This document shows, piece after piece, positions 1 to 10,577 of a DNA stretch of 64,000 bases. The stretch is from Acanthococcus lagerstroemiae (lineage: Eukaryota; Arthropoda; Insecta; Hemiptera; Eriococcidae). Location: assembly GCA_031841125.1 (NCBI GenBank), contig JAJSSI010000013.1, positions 258,993-322,992 on the forward strand, written 5' to 3'. Position numbers and translations under genes: made by a program. Position 1 is the first letter of the stretch, and every line of letters begins with the position of its first letter. A model generated the notes under the pieces. The model had not been told where the DNA came from. It worked only from the letters and a program-made list of their open reading frames with translations, and ran no database searches.

Positions 1-168
1 TTCCGTCTGTGCAGCTCCATGGTTCGCAGGTAATATTCCTGAAAACACGATCATTATTTGCAAACTATATGTCTTTGTATTCTAAACATAATGTGGAATA
101 ATATTCTGAAATTTACTTCTTTGCGCATCGCAGCACGGCAACTGCATGTTTACATTTTCCTAAATTAC

Positions 169-418
169 CAGCTGTACAAGTAGGTACAATGAGCATATAA
201 AACTGCACCAGGAAACGGTGTGGAAATCGTTACATTAATAGTAAGAATTTCATGTGCATCATGAACTCTCAAGCATAGACCTCGTAATCTTATGTAGCTC
301 TCGTTTTCTTCCAAAACACCCACTTTTTGCAAATAATCGCTCTTGACAATTTGCCATGATTCCACTAAAGGTCTGCTGAAACCGTCAATATGTTGCACTA
401 TTTCTTCGATCTGAATCA
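169..418 (-). CDS. Orphan internal exon, unknown protein
   Basis: An open frame of about 83 codons on the minus strand is bounded by a good acceptor (TTGTTACCAG, just above 418) and a donor (GTAATT, just below 169). The peptide contains VIQIEEIVQHIDGFSRPL and ends in YAHCTYLYSW. I see no known domain, signal peptide or membrane segment. Neighbouring exons would lie outside the window to the left or in 419-900, where I found none. It is not part of any transposon I can recognise. A chance open frame with splice-like edges cannot be excluded. Confidence 0.35.
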
Positions 419-924
419 CTGGTAACAACAATTACAATATGTATATAAGATATCTCGAGTTCTATTCATAACATCAACACATAATAAAATTACATAATAT
501 AGCTTACTTTTTGCTTTACCGCATCCAGGAACTTAGAAACTTGAAGGACGAAGAAAAATTTGAAAATCTTATTACTATTTGCACGGTGCTAAATACCTAT
601 GCTTCCAAACATTCACCCTCTTGAGCATTATCAACTCGATCGCATGAAAATGATAACAGCGCTGCACGCCACGAATGGTATAAGAAAGAGGAAAAAACAA
701 AAATGTCGAGGGCTGGTCGTGAAAAAAAAAATAAAATACCCATTCATGTCCTTATACCTGTATTGTTTCGAACAAACTTTTTTGCAAAAATCTAATTTTC
801 TTCAAATAGGTTTCATACAGGAGCGGAAATACAGCAAAAAATTGGGTGGAGGCTGAAGCCCCAGTGCCTAAAATCTTCTATACAAATAAACATGAATGTG
901 TGTCTGTCTGTCTATATATGTCCT

Positions 925-2195
925 TCATATTTCCATGGAAATTTCTATAAACAGCACAGCTGCAGACTTTATTGCACTGTTCATCTGATCGCCATGAAAC
1001 TTTGGGAAGTTGTTCAATGCACTCCCGCGAAGGTTCGGTGGGCAGTAGTGAGGGGTGTGCTCCCCGACATGCTCCTGTTACTATGACGTTATCTGAGTAT
1101 ATCTGAGCGAAAACCGTGCCTCTCAGTGGTTGACATTGTTAAGGAATATTCACCCTTAACGAAAATATTAATAAATTTACCGAATACCAATTAGCATGCA
1201 AATAATGTTTCTATCGAGCATTATCGATAGCTCAGTAGTTTAAACTCGATTACTGTCGTCGTTTTAATCGTACTTAATCAAGAATGCACTGTTGATTAAT
1301 GATTACGTTAAAATGACCTTAAATAAAGGCCTGCATCGAGTGTACAAAACACTGTTCGATGGGCAGTTGAAAGGGTTCTCGTAACACGAGCCCTACACGT
1401 CTAGCACGCTGGTGGCTATGCTGACTACTCTCCCGACCTAGGTTAACAAAGTCACATCAGTCGGAAATGATCCTTTATTAATGGGCGCACCCGCTAGGTC
1501 GAGTTATTTTGAATCGAACGATTCGATATATCAATTTATTTGGTACGCGTACCATTTTAGCTACAAACATTTGTCCAGTAGGTACAAACATTTTAGTAAC
1601 TTGTAACAGACATTTCCATGGAAATTTCTTTTAACAACACATCTGCAAACTGCACGTGTCTCCTGCAGAGACATATATGTATTGTAACACTTTAAATGCT
1701 TTTGTATCCTATTAAAATGAAAAATCCATGGAAATTTCTGTCAACAACACGGCTGCAGACTGTAGTTGCGCAGGACGCAGCAAAGATCAAGATCAATGAG
1801 CACATGGCTGAAAGAAAAATTAATTTCCATGGAAATGTCAGCCACTGAACTAAATTGTCACCATGAAGAGCTAAATCATACAGACTGGCCTCGTGTCAGG
1901 GGAATTGTACGGTTTTTGCTCAAGTACACCCATGGCTGGAAGAAAATGGAAATATCGACCACTGAACTGAATTGACTCCATGAACAGCTAAATAACTGTG
2001 AGCTGAACTGAGCTAGAAATGAGAAGAGAAAAGAAGAAGAACTGTAGTCGCGCAGGGCGCAACATTGATCAAGATCAATGAGCTCATACATGGCTGGAGT
2101 TACGGTTTCCGCTCAAGTATACCCATGGCTGGAGGACAAATAAATTTCCATGGAAATGTGAACCACTGAATTCGTCTCGGGGACCGTGTCAGGGG
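925..2195. repeat. Degenerate repeat zone with CCATGG palindromes
   Basis: The palindrome TTTCCATGGAAAT recurs near 930, 1614, 1727, 1828 and 2147. The first three copies are followed by a similar block (AACA.CAC..CTGCA.AC). A longer unit starting ACTGTAGT.GCGCAGG, with GATCAAGATCAATGAGC and CATGGCTGG downstream, occurs at about 1758 and again at about 2040. The stretch therefore looks like an imperfect tandem duplication of about 285 bp. A TGTCTGTCTGTC run at 897-912 resembles sequence near some insect Helitron ends, but this is weak. No gene is supported here. Confidence 0.5.
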
Positions 2196-2664
2196 GACCT
2201 CACGACTGTTGTTGTTGTGCTTATTTTTGCCTATCCACGGAAATGGTGAGAGAGTACACCTCGTCACGACTGTTGCTGTTGTGAAGGCTCATAACGTATG
2301 TAGGTATAATGGAACGGCATTTTTTAGTTTTTCAGTTTTCTACTGTTATTCTCTTTCAACCTTACAAAGTGAACAGTGTTTCTTAAATTTTTCAATGCGA
2401 CGAGCCATGAGATATAATCGTTCACAACGAAACCATAATGCAATTAGACTTCGCAACATTGCGAATAAATCCAACCCATTTTCAAAATTTTGGGACCATA
2501 GGCGCAAACAGGTGGGGGCTTTGGGGCTTAGCCCCAAACTTCTAAATAGCCCCCTAAACTCTGAAAAATTACCAAAGGAAATGATGCCGGGAGGTGGTGT
2601 TGCTTCATAATAAGGAGGCTTACGCCCCCAAGTTCTGGGCCCTATTTGCGTTTCTGGTTAGGAC

Positions 2665-3150
2665 TTACATTGTTTCTGAACTATGTGGTTCAATTGTAGA
2701 TGGGAGACTTAAAAAGGGGTAGGATACATGTATGGCATTCGTTGATACTGAAAAAGCTTTTCACAATACTTTGCAATATTGCGAATCAATCCAACCAATT
2801 TTCAAAATTTTGGGACTCACATTGTTTCTGAACTATGTAGTTCAATTGTAGATGGAAGCCTTACAAAGGGGTCAGATACATATATGGCATTTTGTTGATA
2901 CCTACTGAAAAAGCTTTTGACAATGTTAAATGGGATAAAATGTTTGATATTCTAAAAAGGATAGGAATAAAGAAGAAAGTCAAGTTATCTTAAACTTATA
3001 TAACATACTGAAAACTACATTAAGAATAGTAGGAGAGAAAGGGGAGGCAAATATGAAAAAAGGTGTAAGGCAGGGATGATCGTTATCTCCAGTATTATTC
3101 GATTTGTACATACAGTGGGATATAAAAGAAATAAAATTTGAGTGCGGTCA
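2665..3150 (+). pseudogene. Non-LTR retrotransposon reverse transcriptase remnant, partly duplicated
   Basis: The plus strand reads through RT-like blocks: a FVD(T)EKAFDNV block at about 2893, a LILNLY-type block near 2985, then KKGVRQG, a stop, and SLSPVLFDLYI near 3060-3115. These match the conserved aspartate-containing palm block (F.D..KAFD) and the G.RQG..LSP.LF..Y block of non-LTR reverse transcriptases. The frame is broken by shifts near 2905 and 2970 and by TGA inside the RQG block. The segment 2817-2925 repeats 2665-2757 (shared start ACATTGTTTCTGAACTATGT), so the 5' end has been tandemly duplicated. The YADD block is absent. The clade cannot be decided from this little sequence. Confidence 0.7.
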
Positions 3151-3435
3151 ATGTAAAAGGGCGTAAGTATTCAGACCAAGTTTTGAGATACGCGCCCTTG
3201 AAGTTAGAAAAGGGAATAGTGAACGTTTCACTGCCACTGTGAGGTGCGGGTGAATGTGCGGTGGAAGGAGCACTCTTCCCCTTTCCAAAAATCCGTACAC
3301 CGCTCTGTGCCATTAAATCTCTCTCTTTGCCGAATTGTTGAATGTGGGTGTACTTACGTCCTTCTGGATTATTATCAACGACAGGCATAGAGAACAGCTG
3401 CTTTCTTGGTCTGTTAGATCTTCTCAAGTTCAACG

Positions 3436-3535
3436 ATCCAGCTTTTGACAATTCAATATTTGACGAGCCAGCTTTTGACAGTTCAATGTTCGACGATCCA
3501 GCTTTTGACAATCCAATGTTTGACGATCCAGCTTT
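3436..3535. repeat. 30-bp minisatellite inside the Tigger 3' region
   Basis: Four near-identical units starting GATCCAGCTTTTGACA(A/G) lie head to tail. On the minus strand they encode the repeated peptide SKAGSSNIEL, and the length of 30 bp keeps the frame. A second in-frame repeat (GGGCGAATTTGCA-like units at about 3820-3960) encodes NSPTD blocks in the same gene. Confidence 0.8.
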
Positions 3536-3745
3536 CGGCGATTTAATTACAGGCACTTTTTTGGACATTTTTTTTGGCGTTTTCCATTTTACTTTTGACT
3601 TATTTGGTAGCTTCTTGTTTTCTAAATCTTCTTTTTGTTTCTTATATGGAGATGAAGTCAGTATTTCAGATTTATTCCTTTTCGTTTACGTTCTCTTGGT
3701 TTTCCTTTTGGTAATGGCAGAAGTTTACCCAGTAAAGGTGAAATG

Positions 3746-3750
<5 letters not shown>

Positions 3751-3779
<29 letters not shown>
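3751..3779. repeat. Poly(A) run of 29
   Basis: An uninterrupted run of 29 A on the plus strand interrupts the coding sequence of the Tigger tail. No duplicated target is obvious on either side, so retroposon insertion is unproven. A homopolymer this long is also prone to assembly error. Confidence 0.85.
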
Positions 3780-3782
<3 letters not shown>

Positions 3783-5489
3783 AGAACATTTTGTCAGAAG
3801 CGAATTTACAGGCATACCATCAGTGAGCGGATTTGGAGGTTCATCAGTGGGAGAATTCAAAGAAATATCATCTATGGGCGAATTTGCAACACAGGCATCA
3901 GTGGGCGAATTCGCAGGAGTACTATCAACGGGTGAATTTGAGGATGAACTACCAGCAACATTAACCGGATCAATTGAAATTTGTAGAGGCTCTATAGGTG
4001 AACACATTTCAATTAGAATGATTTCGATTTTATTTAGGCAGAAAAAGGAAACTTACGATCTGTTACACTAGCTGGCGCAAAATCATTATCTGTAAAAACA
4101 TTGGGATTGAGTGGTGATATGCCAGTGCATTTAAATCCATTTTCGGCTTTTTCGAATGTGCATACTCTGACATAAGCATCGCGAAATCGTTGAGCAACAT
4201 CACTTTGAGTAAGAACCCGGCCAGGATTATTCAGCAAAAATTTATCCACTTCTACAGCCTAGGCTCTTTTTAATGGAAAGAAGAATGTTCTGTCAAGAGG
4301 TTGCATGTGGTGGCTACAGTGAGGAGGTAATCCTAAAAGAACGATGTGATTTTTCCGGCAATAGTTGATAGCAGACAACGTGCAGTGGCTATTATGGTTG
4401 TCAAGAATTAAAAGCACAGGTTTTTCTTTTAAAGGCTGTACTTTCTCATTGAAATGAGCCAACCATTCTACGAACAATTCGCTGTTGATGAAGCCACTCT
4501 CGGAAATCATTTGCTTAGTTCCTATAGGCGCGTCTTTGAATAATTCATCTTTCATCCGCATACGTGGAAAAATCATCGCAGGAGGCACATACATGCCAGC
4601 GGCAGACATACAGCAAACAACAGGGATTGTTTGGCCTCTTTCTGCAGAAATGATTTTACTGACTGTTTTTTTTTTTCCAGTGGGAGAAATCACCTACAAA
4701 TTGAAGATCATGATTGCTTGGGGAAAAGGAAAGAAATATGATGAAGATCGTGAATTTTTACTCACTTTTGGTAGCTTATTTACAACTGTACTGATCCCAG
4801 ATTCGTCCATGTTGAATAATCGTTCCGGTCCAAAGCCGTAATCTATGTACAATTGTTTCAGGTTATCGTAGAATTTAGAAACTTGTACTTTATTGAATCC
4901 ACTAGCCCGAGCTGCACTACATCCCTCTGGAGCACGAATTGAAAGACCGTCTTCTTTGCAGAAAGTAGAAAGCCATTTTTCACCGGCAAGTTTCTTTGTT
5001 TTGTTAAACTGATGGTCGATATGGTTAGCCTCTGCGAAGTTGTATCCGAGTTTACGTGCTTGCACTTTTGTCAATCCGTAAAACATGCTGTCAAATCTGC
5101 GAAAATGTCGAGCCAACTGTTTCGTCATTTCTGCATTAAACGTTTTTTTATGTCGACCGAGATTTTCTGGCGGCTTATCCTATTAGGTAACAATGATTAA
5201 ATATTTTCATTTACTACAAATGAAATTTATAAGAAAATTGACTGTGCTCCTATTTTCTTTAAATTATATCTCAATGTTGATTCCGATATCTCCAATAACT
5301 CAGCGATTTTCCTTTTACTCAAACCTTCCTGCAGTTTCTCCTTTGCAAAATCAAGCTGCTGCTGTATAAATAGTTTCCGTTTCTTCTTTCTTGTTACCCG
5401 AATCTGCCATTTCATCTATATGAATCGTTATTCTACATTTGGTGTTCAAATCGTGATTAAAATGGATTTTAAATGAAAGTAGAAATGTG

Positions 5490-5850
5490 CAATCTTGGGC
5501 AGTTGAAAATGCGCGATCTTAGGCAGTAGACATTTGATTTTAAAAAATTCAAATAACTTTGTTTTAATATCAAAATAATCCTTAAAGTATATGTAGTTTT
5601 GCAAGAAACTTACCAGAATGGTGAAACATTCGTTAGTATCTGCTCAATCCTTATGAAGCATAAGTGAAAAATTATATCAACACGTCAAAATTTCAATCAC
5701 TGATAATTCCAAAGTAAATAACATCACAGATAACTAAAATGCAGAACAGTAGGTTATTTGATCTCCTCTATCCAGCGAACTTATCAGCAGTGTTGCCACT
5801 ACCACCGTTCCAAAGAAAACAGCAGTACGCAATCTTGGGCACAGTTACCC
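5490..5850. other. Intergenic segment with repeated GCAATCTTGGGCA motif
   Basis: The words GCAATCTTGGGCAGT (5488-5502), GCGATCTTAGGCAGT (5513-5527) and GCAATCTTGGGCACAGTTACCC (about 5829-5850) are variants of one motif. The last lies at the end of the next coding remnant. They could be transposase-binding subterminal repeats of the Tigger element or of the element carrying the 5845-6293 frame. No partner copy exists on the left side. I see no gene here. Confidence 0.35.
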
Positions 5851-6293
5851 TATTCCTTTCTCATTAACCTCCTCAGTTTTCCATACCCAAGCATCGTAAG
5901 AGGTTTCTTCAGTTCCATTAAAGTTTTGTAGTATGATTGATACCTCGTTTTCCGCACAGAATTCACATTGTCTGAAGTAACATTCGAGCTTACAATCAGC
6001 GCACAGCAAGTCTTGACCTACAATATCGGGATCCGAACTGGCCAACACGCCATCTCTCCACAACTGCTTGATAATAAACTTCATATTTTCGTGCTTTACG
6101 CATAAACAGGTATCACGACTGGAGAAGTCTTTCATGATGATGTAAAATGGTTTTATTTTGCAGAATGTAGAATAAGAAATCATCACAGGAATGTCCGATG
6201 TGCAGAATTTTTTGTAGAGCACTTTCAAGGAATTTGTAAGATAGCGTTTTTGCACACTTCGTATGCAATCTTTTTTCCCATATAGTATTGAAT
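5845..6293 (-). pseudogene. N-terminal part of a DUF7869-like multicopy protein
   Basis: The frame is open on the minus strand from about 6293 to the stop at 5847. The peptide has ISYSTFCKIKPFYI, a DTCLCVKHENM block and a cysteine-rich piece (CADCKLECYFRQCEFC) that could bind zinc. This order (YSTFC.+KPF, then C.C.+H.N, then cysteine cluster) is what I recall upstream of the DGCSGQNKN domain in a multicopy arthropod and cnidarian family annotated as DUF7869. The matching C-terminal domain is seen, in a different copy, at 55563-56870. No ATG starts the frame and nothing follows the stop, so this is a fragment or one exon. The family name is from memory and unverified. Confidence 0.45.
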
Positions 6294-6399
6294 TTCCTGA
6301 CTATTTACAAACTTCCTGACCTACTTTTTAAATTCCTGACTTTTCCCAAACTTTCCAAATTTTCCAAACCTAATAGGTAGACACCTCGCCTATAGTCAT

Positions 6400-6563
6400 C
6401 GGTAGCGTAACTACTCATTCCTTCTGGGGGTGGGGGCTGAAATCATAGAATAAAAAGTAGGTATTTTTTCAGTATGTTCAATTTTCATTAAATGAACAAA
6501 AAAGAAACAAACTTATTAGATATAAGAGGTGGGGGAGGGGGGTTCCCCCTATTTACGCCACTG
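6400..6563. mobile_element. hAT-type MITE, 164 bp
   Basis: The ends are imperfect inverted repeats (left CGGTAGCGTAAC, right TTTACGCCACTG, whose complement is CAGTGGCGTAAA). The flanks are ATAGTCAT (6392-6399) and CTAGTCAT (6564-6571), an 8-bp duplication with one mismatch. A CAGTGGCG-type terminus plus 8-bp duplication is the hAT signature. The element has no coding capacity and is G-rich near both ends. Confidence 0.7.
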
Positions 6564-6884
6564 CTAGTCATTCTAGTCATGACCTGGTCATTTTAGGAAC
6601 TCGTGTAATGGATTAGGCGTTTTCGTAATCTCTGAAGAATCAACATTTCCAGTAACATATATGTACATAGTACATAAAAAAAAGTAAATATATTTTTTAA
6701 AAAATGAATATCAAGACAGAATAAACTCACTACACATCTCATATAACTGAAACAACAAAAAAGATAAACGTTACATGTACTCGAATTTAGAATATTTTTT
6801 TTCATCCATTTCTGCAATAAAGCAAGAAAAAAATGTCATAATTAATGACATTCCATACCAAGAGTCAGAGGATCTGAAGAAAAT

Positions 6885-7490
6885 ATTTAATAAAAGGTGA
6901 CAGAAAACCTTGAGGTAGAGCTCCAAGACTACCATTTCTGGACAGTACACAGGCTACCTTCAAGAAACCAGACCTTAACAATGATTGTCAGACTAAATAG
7001 TAATGAGGTCAAATAGGACCTGGTAGAGAACTCTTAAGAAGAAAAAGCTGAATGGCTAGGTAATCGGTGCTGGCTCCCAGTTGATTTTCGTAGACGAGCA
7101 CCTCTCCAAAGAAATGGTTGAGCTAATTTACGAGGCCAAAACATTGCGAGACCAAGTAAACTGAAGTATTTTTGGTGCAGGGAAGGCTAAGTGTTAGTTC
7201 TCGTGGCCGATGGCAAACCTAAAACGAAAATTTCATCACTACAGCAGCTGCTCTCATTTGGCGGCAAGAACAAAAATGTCAACAAAAGAGCCCGGACATG
7301 AATCACGGAACAAAAAACTTCGACCCTCAGCAAGACCAACACAAAAGAATCGGAGCAAGGAATAGTGGAGTCTCCTCAGCCTCAAGGCAATCCAGAACTG
7401 AGGTTCCAGACAAAGCTGGGCAAATTTCGAATCAATGGAGAGCTACTAAATGCGCTTATGGAAACCGCGGAGTAATGGGTAGGCGTTGGT
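6885..7490 (+). pseudogene. Non-LTR retrotransposon ORF1-like remnant
   Basis: Across shifts and stops the plus strand reads VHRLPSRNQTLTMIVRL near 6945, IFVDEHLSKEMVELIYEAK near 7088 and KYFWCREG near 7165. This is the order I know from the nucleic-acid chaperone ORF1 of insect non-LTR elements (VHR.P, then a V.EHLT block, then a Y.W block). A glutamine- and serine-rich tail runs to about 7490. At least three stops and several shifts make it a relic. It is on the same strand as the RT remnant at 2665-3150, but 3.7 kb of other elements lies between them, so they need not be one element. Confidence 0.5.
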
Positions 7491-8145
7491 AAATCGCAAT
7501 CGCTGTCAAGCTCCAATCTCAAATTAAGTAGGAAAAAATCTGGGGTAAAAAAAGAATGAATACCCCAATCCGGCTACCAGACTCCGCGGAGTATATGTCT
7601 GCTTAAGTCTTAAGTTCATCGTCTAATCCACTCAGAGGAAAAACAGTCCCCAAAACACTTGTCCCAAAATATATATAAGATAGCAGCGGGAGCAAGACTG
7701 ACTTACAAATTTTACAATACAACTGCCAAGGAAAGGCGTCCAAAAATAGGATAGAACGAACACGGGCGGCACACCTGTAGGACTCGGACAATCAGCTTGA
7801 GGAAGTTCTGAAAGAAACCGAACAGTTAATAAGCGTGAAGCGGGCAAAACCATGAATGTATGACAAGCTCAGTACGAGAACCAAACTGCTTATCAGTAGG
7901 TAGACACCCTGAAATATTATTATTTAAAAAACTAAAAATCATTCATTAAAAAACAATTTGAATAAAAAACAAATTCTAAAGTATTGTATACGTCGTATTC
8001 TGGAATTCGGTGAGATAGACGGACCATCTAATGTCACTATTGTTTGTAAGAGGTATGATGTTTTGAGGAAGTGAGAGGGGTGCGCAGTAACGAAAATATT
8101 TGGCTTTGATTCAAATTTGGAAACAAATGTCCGGACCGCGTTGAA
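7491..8145. other. No recognisable gene
   Basis: This 655-bp stretch has only short frames on either strand and no splice-bounded exon or terminal repeat that I can support. It may be the 3' remainder of the preceding retrotransposon relic. Confidence 0.4.
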
Positions 8146-8651
8146 CTATTCGTCCGCCTTTTTTTTAATTAGTCGTGGTTGTGCACTGTTTCGTTGGTCA
8201 TTTCGTATTTTTATGCCCCGCCGCTTATTTCTGATCCATTCCTGAACCATGTTTAGGGTTTCGGATGGATTTTGGGTGATAGTTGATGCTATTTCTGCAA
8301 AATGAATATATGCGCAAATTAGGAAATAATAAATGGAATAACAGACAAATAATAAATTTGTGATATCTCTTGAGAGAAGGCATACCATAATACTCAAGAT
8401 AGTAAACGAGTGATTCTCTGAAAAATGGACAATTCAACGTGAACAAAAACAAAAAAAAAACGAGGTTCACTTTTCAAATGTATTGTCGTTGAAATCGATA
8501 CTAGGGGAATTGAGAAATTGTATTCCGTCACCGGGCGGGCTTAAATTTGATTTTATTTTTTGAGGGGGGCGGAGTGTAGAGTCATAAAAAAATTGTTGTC
8601 CACGTTGAAAGACAAATTTTTCACGTTTACATATAGTACGATAAGATGAGG
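8146..8651 (-). CDS. Three-exon 3' end of an unknown gene
   Basis: Three minus-strand exons join in one reading frame. Exon A is 8651-8471 (acceptor ATCATACAG, donor GTGAAC). Exon B is a 32-bp microexon at 8417-8386 (acceptor TTTTTCAG, donor GTATGC). Exon C is 8294-8146 (acceptor TTTTGCAG, stop TAG). Codons split at both junctions are completed correctly, which is the main evidence. The tail is lysine/arginine-rich (EWIRNKRRGIKI, RLIKKKADE) and could be nuclear. Exons upstream of 8651 are not identified. I do not recognise the protein, and non-canonical donor contexts leave room for doubt. Confidence 0.4.
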
Positions 8652-9065
8652 CTGTATGATTACACAGCGGCAACATAGGTTTCAATTTCACGGATCACGG
8701 TTTTTTTTTTTAAAGTACTTACAGTTCATCTAGGGAAGTAGTTTCTGCGTGAAGAAGATTTAAAGGCTGTTTCTACTGACTGCTAAGTGTTAAAAGATTC
8801 ACGTCCTTCAACGTGGATACAAGAAATACGTGAGTGTCCTCGTTGAACATGACTAGCTCTAGGGGACCTACTGGGTGGAGGATCGGCACTGGAAGCTTCT
8901 GGATCTCGTGTGATTGGGTGATGAGGTAACTCAGTGTTGGCTGAGTAACAGAGATCGTAATACCTCAGAATGAAGATTCTACCCTGACTTGATGGCAGAC
9001 GGGGAATACACAAACACGAGTAAATAATAAGTCGCTATACACAAGACAAGCAAAATATTAATGTA

Positions 9066-9889
9066 CAGTGGAAGTCGCTTAATGTGATCACGCTTAATAG
9101 AATCAATCGCCCATTAGAATCAAAAATGCCTAGTCCCGATCAGCCCCATATACGTCTATGTTAAATTACGCCGCTTATTCGAATCACAAAATCGGTTTTT
9201 AGAATCACTAAATTCGTCAGATTTCGATTCATGCATACAAACTTTTTCCTGTATGAAGCGATAAGATAACAATGTACGTAGCAGGAAGGATGAAATCACA
9301 AAAACGTTACTTTGAATGACGATGTCAGTATGAAGTGTCGGTTCAGCCTACATAGGAGTGCGTAACAAGTGCAAGTGGGTTTGGAAATCGATCCATGCAG
9401 ATTATCGACGAAGATTCCGAATCTGACGAGTTACCTCAATGTTCTAATGATTTAGAAGAATGGATGATGATTGATGATGATGTTCCCACTTCCGCAACGC
9501 TTACCGACGACGATGTATGTAGCCTAGCCACAGCCCAGGCCGAAGGTTCTGTTGACGATGATGAGACTGAAGAAGATGAAACAGACCAGCATGTATTAAC
9601 CCTACCCTCACACGCGGAAGTTCGTAAAGCATTAGAAGTACTGAGGACAACTGTGCAAGCAAAATGTAGCGACGCCGACTTTGCAATGCATTACAATTAT
9701 GAAAACTTTATTAACCGTATGCTTGCCGGAAATTGTACACAAACGACCCTAGATACCTATTTTACGCATTAGATGACTTTTCAAAACTTTTTCCTGAATA
9801 AATTTTTTTTCTTCGGTCATTAGAATCAATCGGATTATAGAATCAATTTTACTTGGTCCCAACGTGATCACATTAAGCGACTTCCACTG
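9066..9889 (+). mobile_element. Tigger-type internally deleted DNA transposon, 824 bp
   Basis: Perfect 27-bp inverted repeats begin CAGTGGAAGTCGCTTAATGT at 9066 and end with the complement at 9889. Both sides are flanked by TA (9064-9065, 9890-9891), the target duplicated by Tc1/mariner and pogo elements. The word TAGAATCA, or a close variant, recurs just inside both ends (near 9098, 9114, 9180, 9203, 9820 and 9839), as expected for subterminal transposase-binding sites. Only the last part of a transposase remains inside, so it must move, if at all, with a transposase supplied elsewhere. Confidence 0.88.
9395..9772 (+). CDS. C-terminal remnant of Tigger transposase with PIP-box-like end
   Basis: The 125-codon frame lies entirely within the deleted Tigger element. 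It is strongly acidic (residues about 3-70, DEDSESDE and EDETEEDETD-like runs), then has an amphipathic segment (HAEVRKALEVLRTTVQAKC) and ends QTTLDTYFTH. An acidic linker plus a KALE.LR segment is typical of Tigger tails downstream of the DDE core. The last residues fit a PCNA-interacting motif (Q..L..YF). pogo transposase is known to bind PCNA through its C terminus. The DNA-binding and catalytic domains are missing. The ATG at 9395 may be an accident of the deletion. Confidence 0.65.
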   Translation: MQIIDEDSESDELPQCSNDLEEWMMIDDDVPTSATLTDDDVCSLATAQAEGSVDDDETEEDETDQHVLTLPSHAEVRKALEVLRTTVQAKCSDADFAMHYNYENFINRMLAGNCTQTTLDTYFTH

Positions 9890-10577
9890 TATTACGATAC
9901 GGTTTTCGGGCAGTGAACAAAAACGGTGTTGCTTCTTCGTTGATTCGGGACGATCAGGATCCTCCGGGGTGGTCAGAAACGTGGAGATGTCGACGTTACT
10001 CGGCGTACTCGACACGTGATCCGGGAGAAGTTAATTGTCGCAAATTCGAGTTGTAAGTACCGATTTCGAGGAGCGCGCAGTTAGGAACGCGACACTTTCC
10101 TAAGAACGTATACGACGCGAACTTTTCACTAGCACCAAAAACCGGGCCACTTTTACTCAAGGCTCTCAAAGACTGGTTAATCCCGTTAAGGCACAAATCT
10201 CTTGACTTCCTTAGTCTATGTCCAAGAACCGAGTCCTCGCTGCCGCATTTTCTCGAATGGTCAACGATGAGTTTTCCCCCTCTCTTAGTAGGACAAAGAA
10301 GTCACAGAAAAGGGGAAAAATCGATAAAATCGAAAAAGAGCGGTAGGAATAGTATTATCAGGAACGGACAGGTGAGAACGCATTTAAGCATACCACACAC
10401 CATTTCGGCATACGGCGAATTCAGAGCGCTGTGATTGGTTGCCCGAAGCCGCGCCGCCCGAATCAAAACAACATTCCCTGCGCATGGCAGTCAAAACCGA
10501 ATCAAATGCGGGGGTTGAATAACTTTCTCGAAAAATTTCTCGAAAGGGGCAAATATAAGTGGACTACTGTGTGCTGT

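Larger units (their letters stand above)
3095..5415 (-). pseudogene. pogo/Tigger-type DDE transposase gene, decayed
   Basis: Read on the minus strand, 5415-5240 encodes a basic segment with a psq/pogo-type helix-turn-helix (KLQEGLSKRKIAELLEIS). After a short intron, 5181-4771 encodes a CENP-B-like second DNA-binding half and the first catalytic aspartate (FNMDESG). A canonical 76-bp intron (GTGAGT at 4770 to TTTGTAG near 4695) precedes 4694-4261, which holds the second aspartate (LLILDNHNSH) and third (MQPLDRT). The exon at 4257-4055 is the typical Tigger tail (NPGRVLTQSDV, GISPLNPNVF). A stop at 4258-4260, a run of 29 A on the plus strand at 3751-3779 and a frameshift near 3690 break it. The C-terminal part (4000-3100) is rich in NSPTD and SKAGSSN repeats. 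All three catalytic aspartates survive, but the gene as read cannot give one intact protein. I could not find matching terminal inverted repeats. Confidence 0.75.

Noticed and set aside
3095..5850. Complete Tigger element with defined ends
   Set aside because: A candidate right-end motif (GGGTAACTGTGCCCAAG on the minus strand near 5850) has no inverted partner on the left side, so the boundaries were left open.
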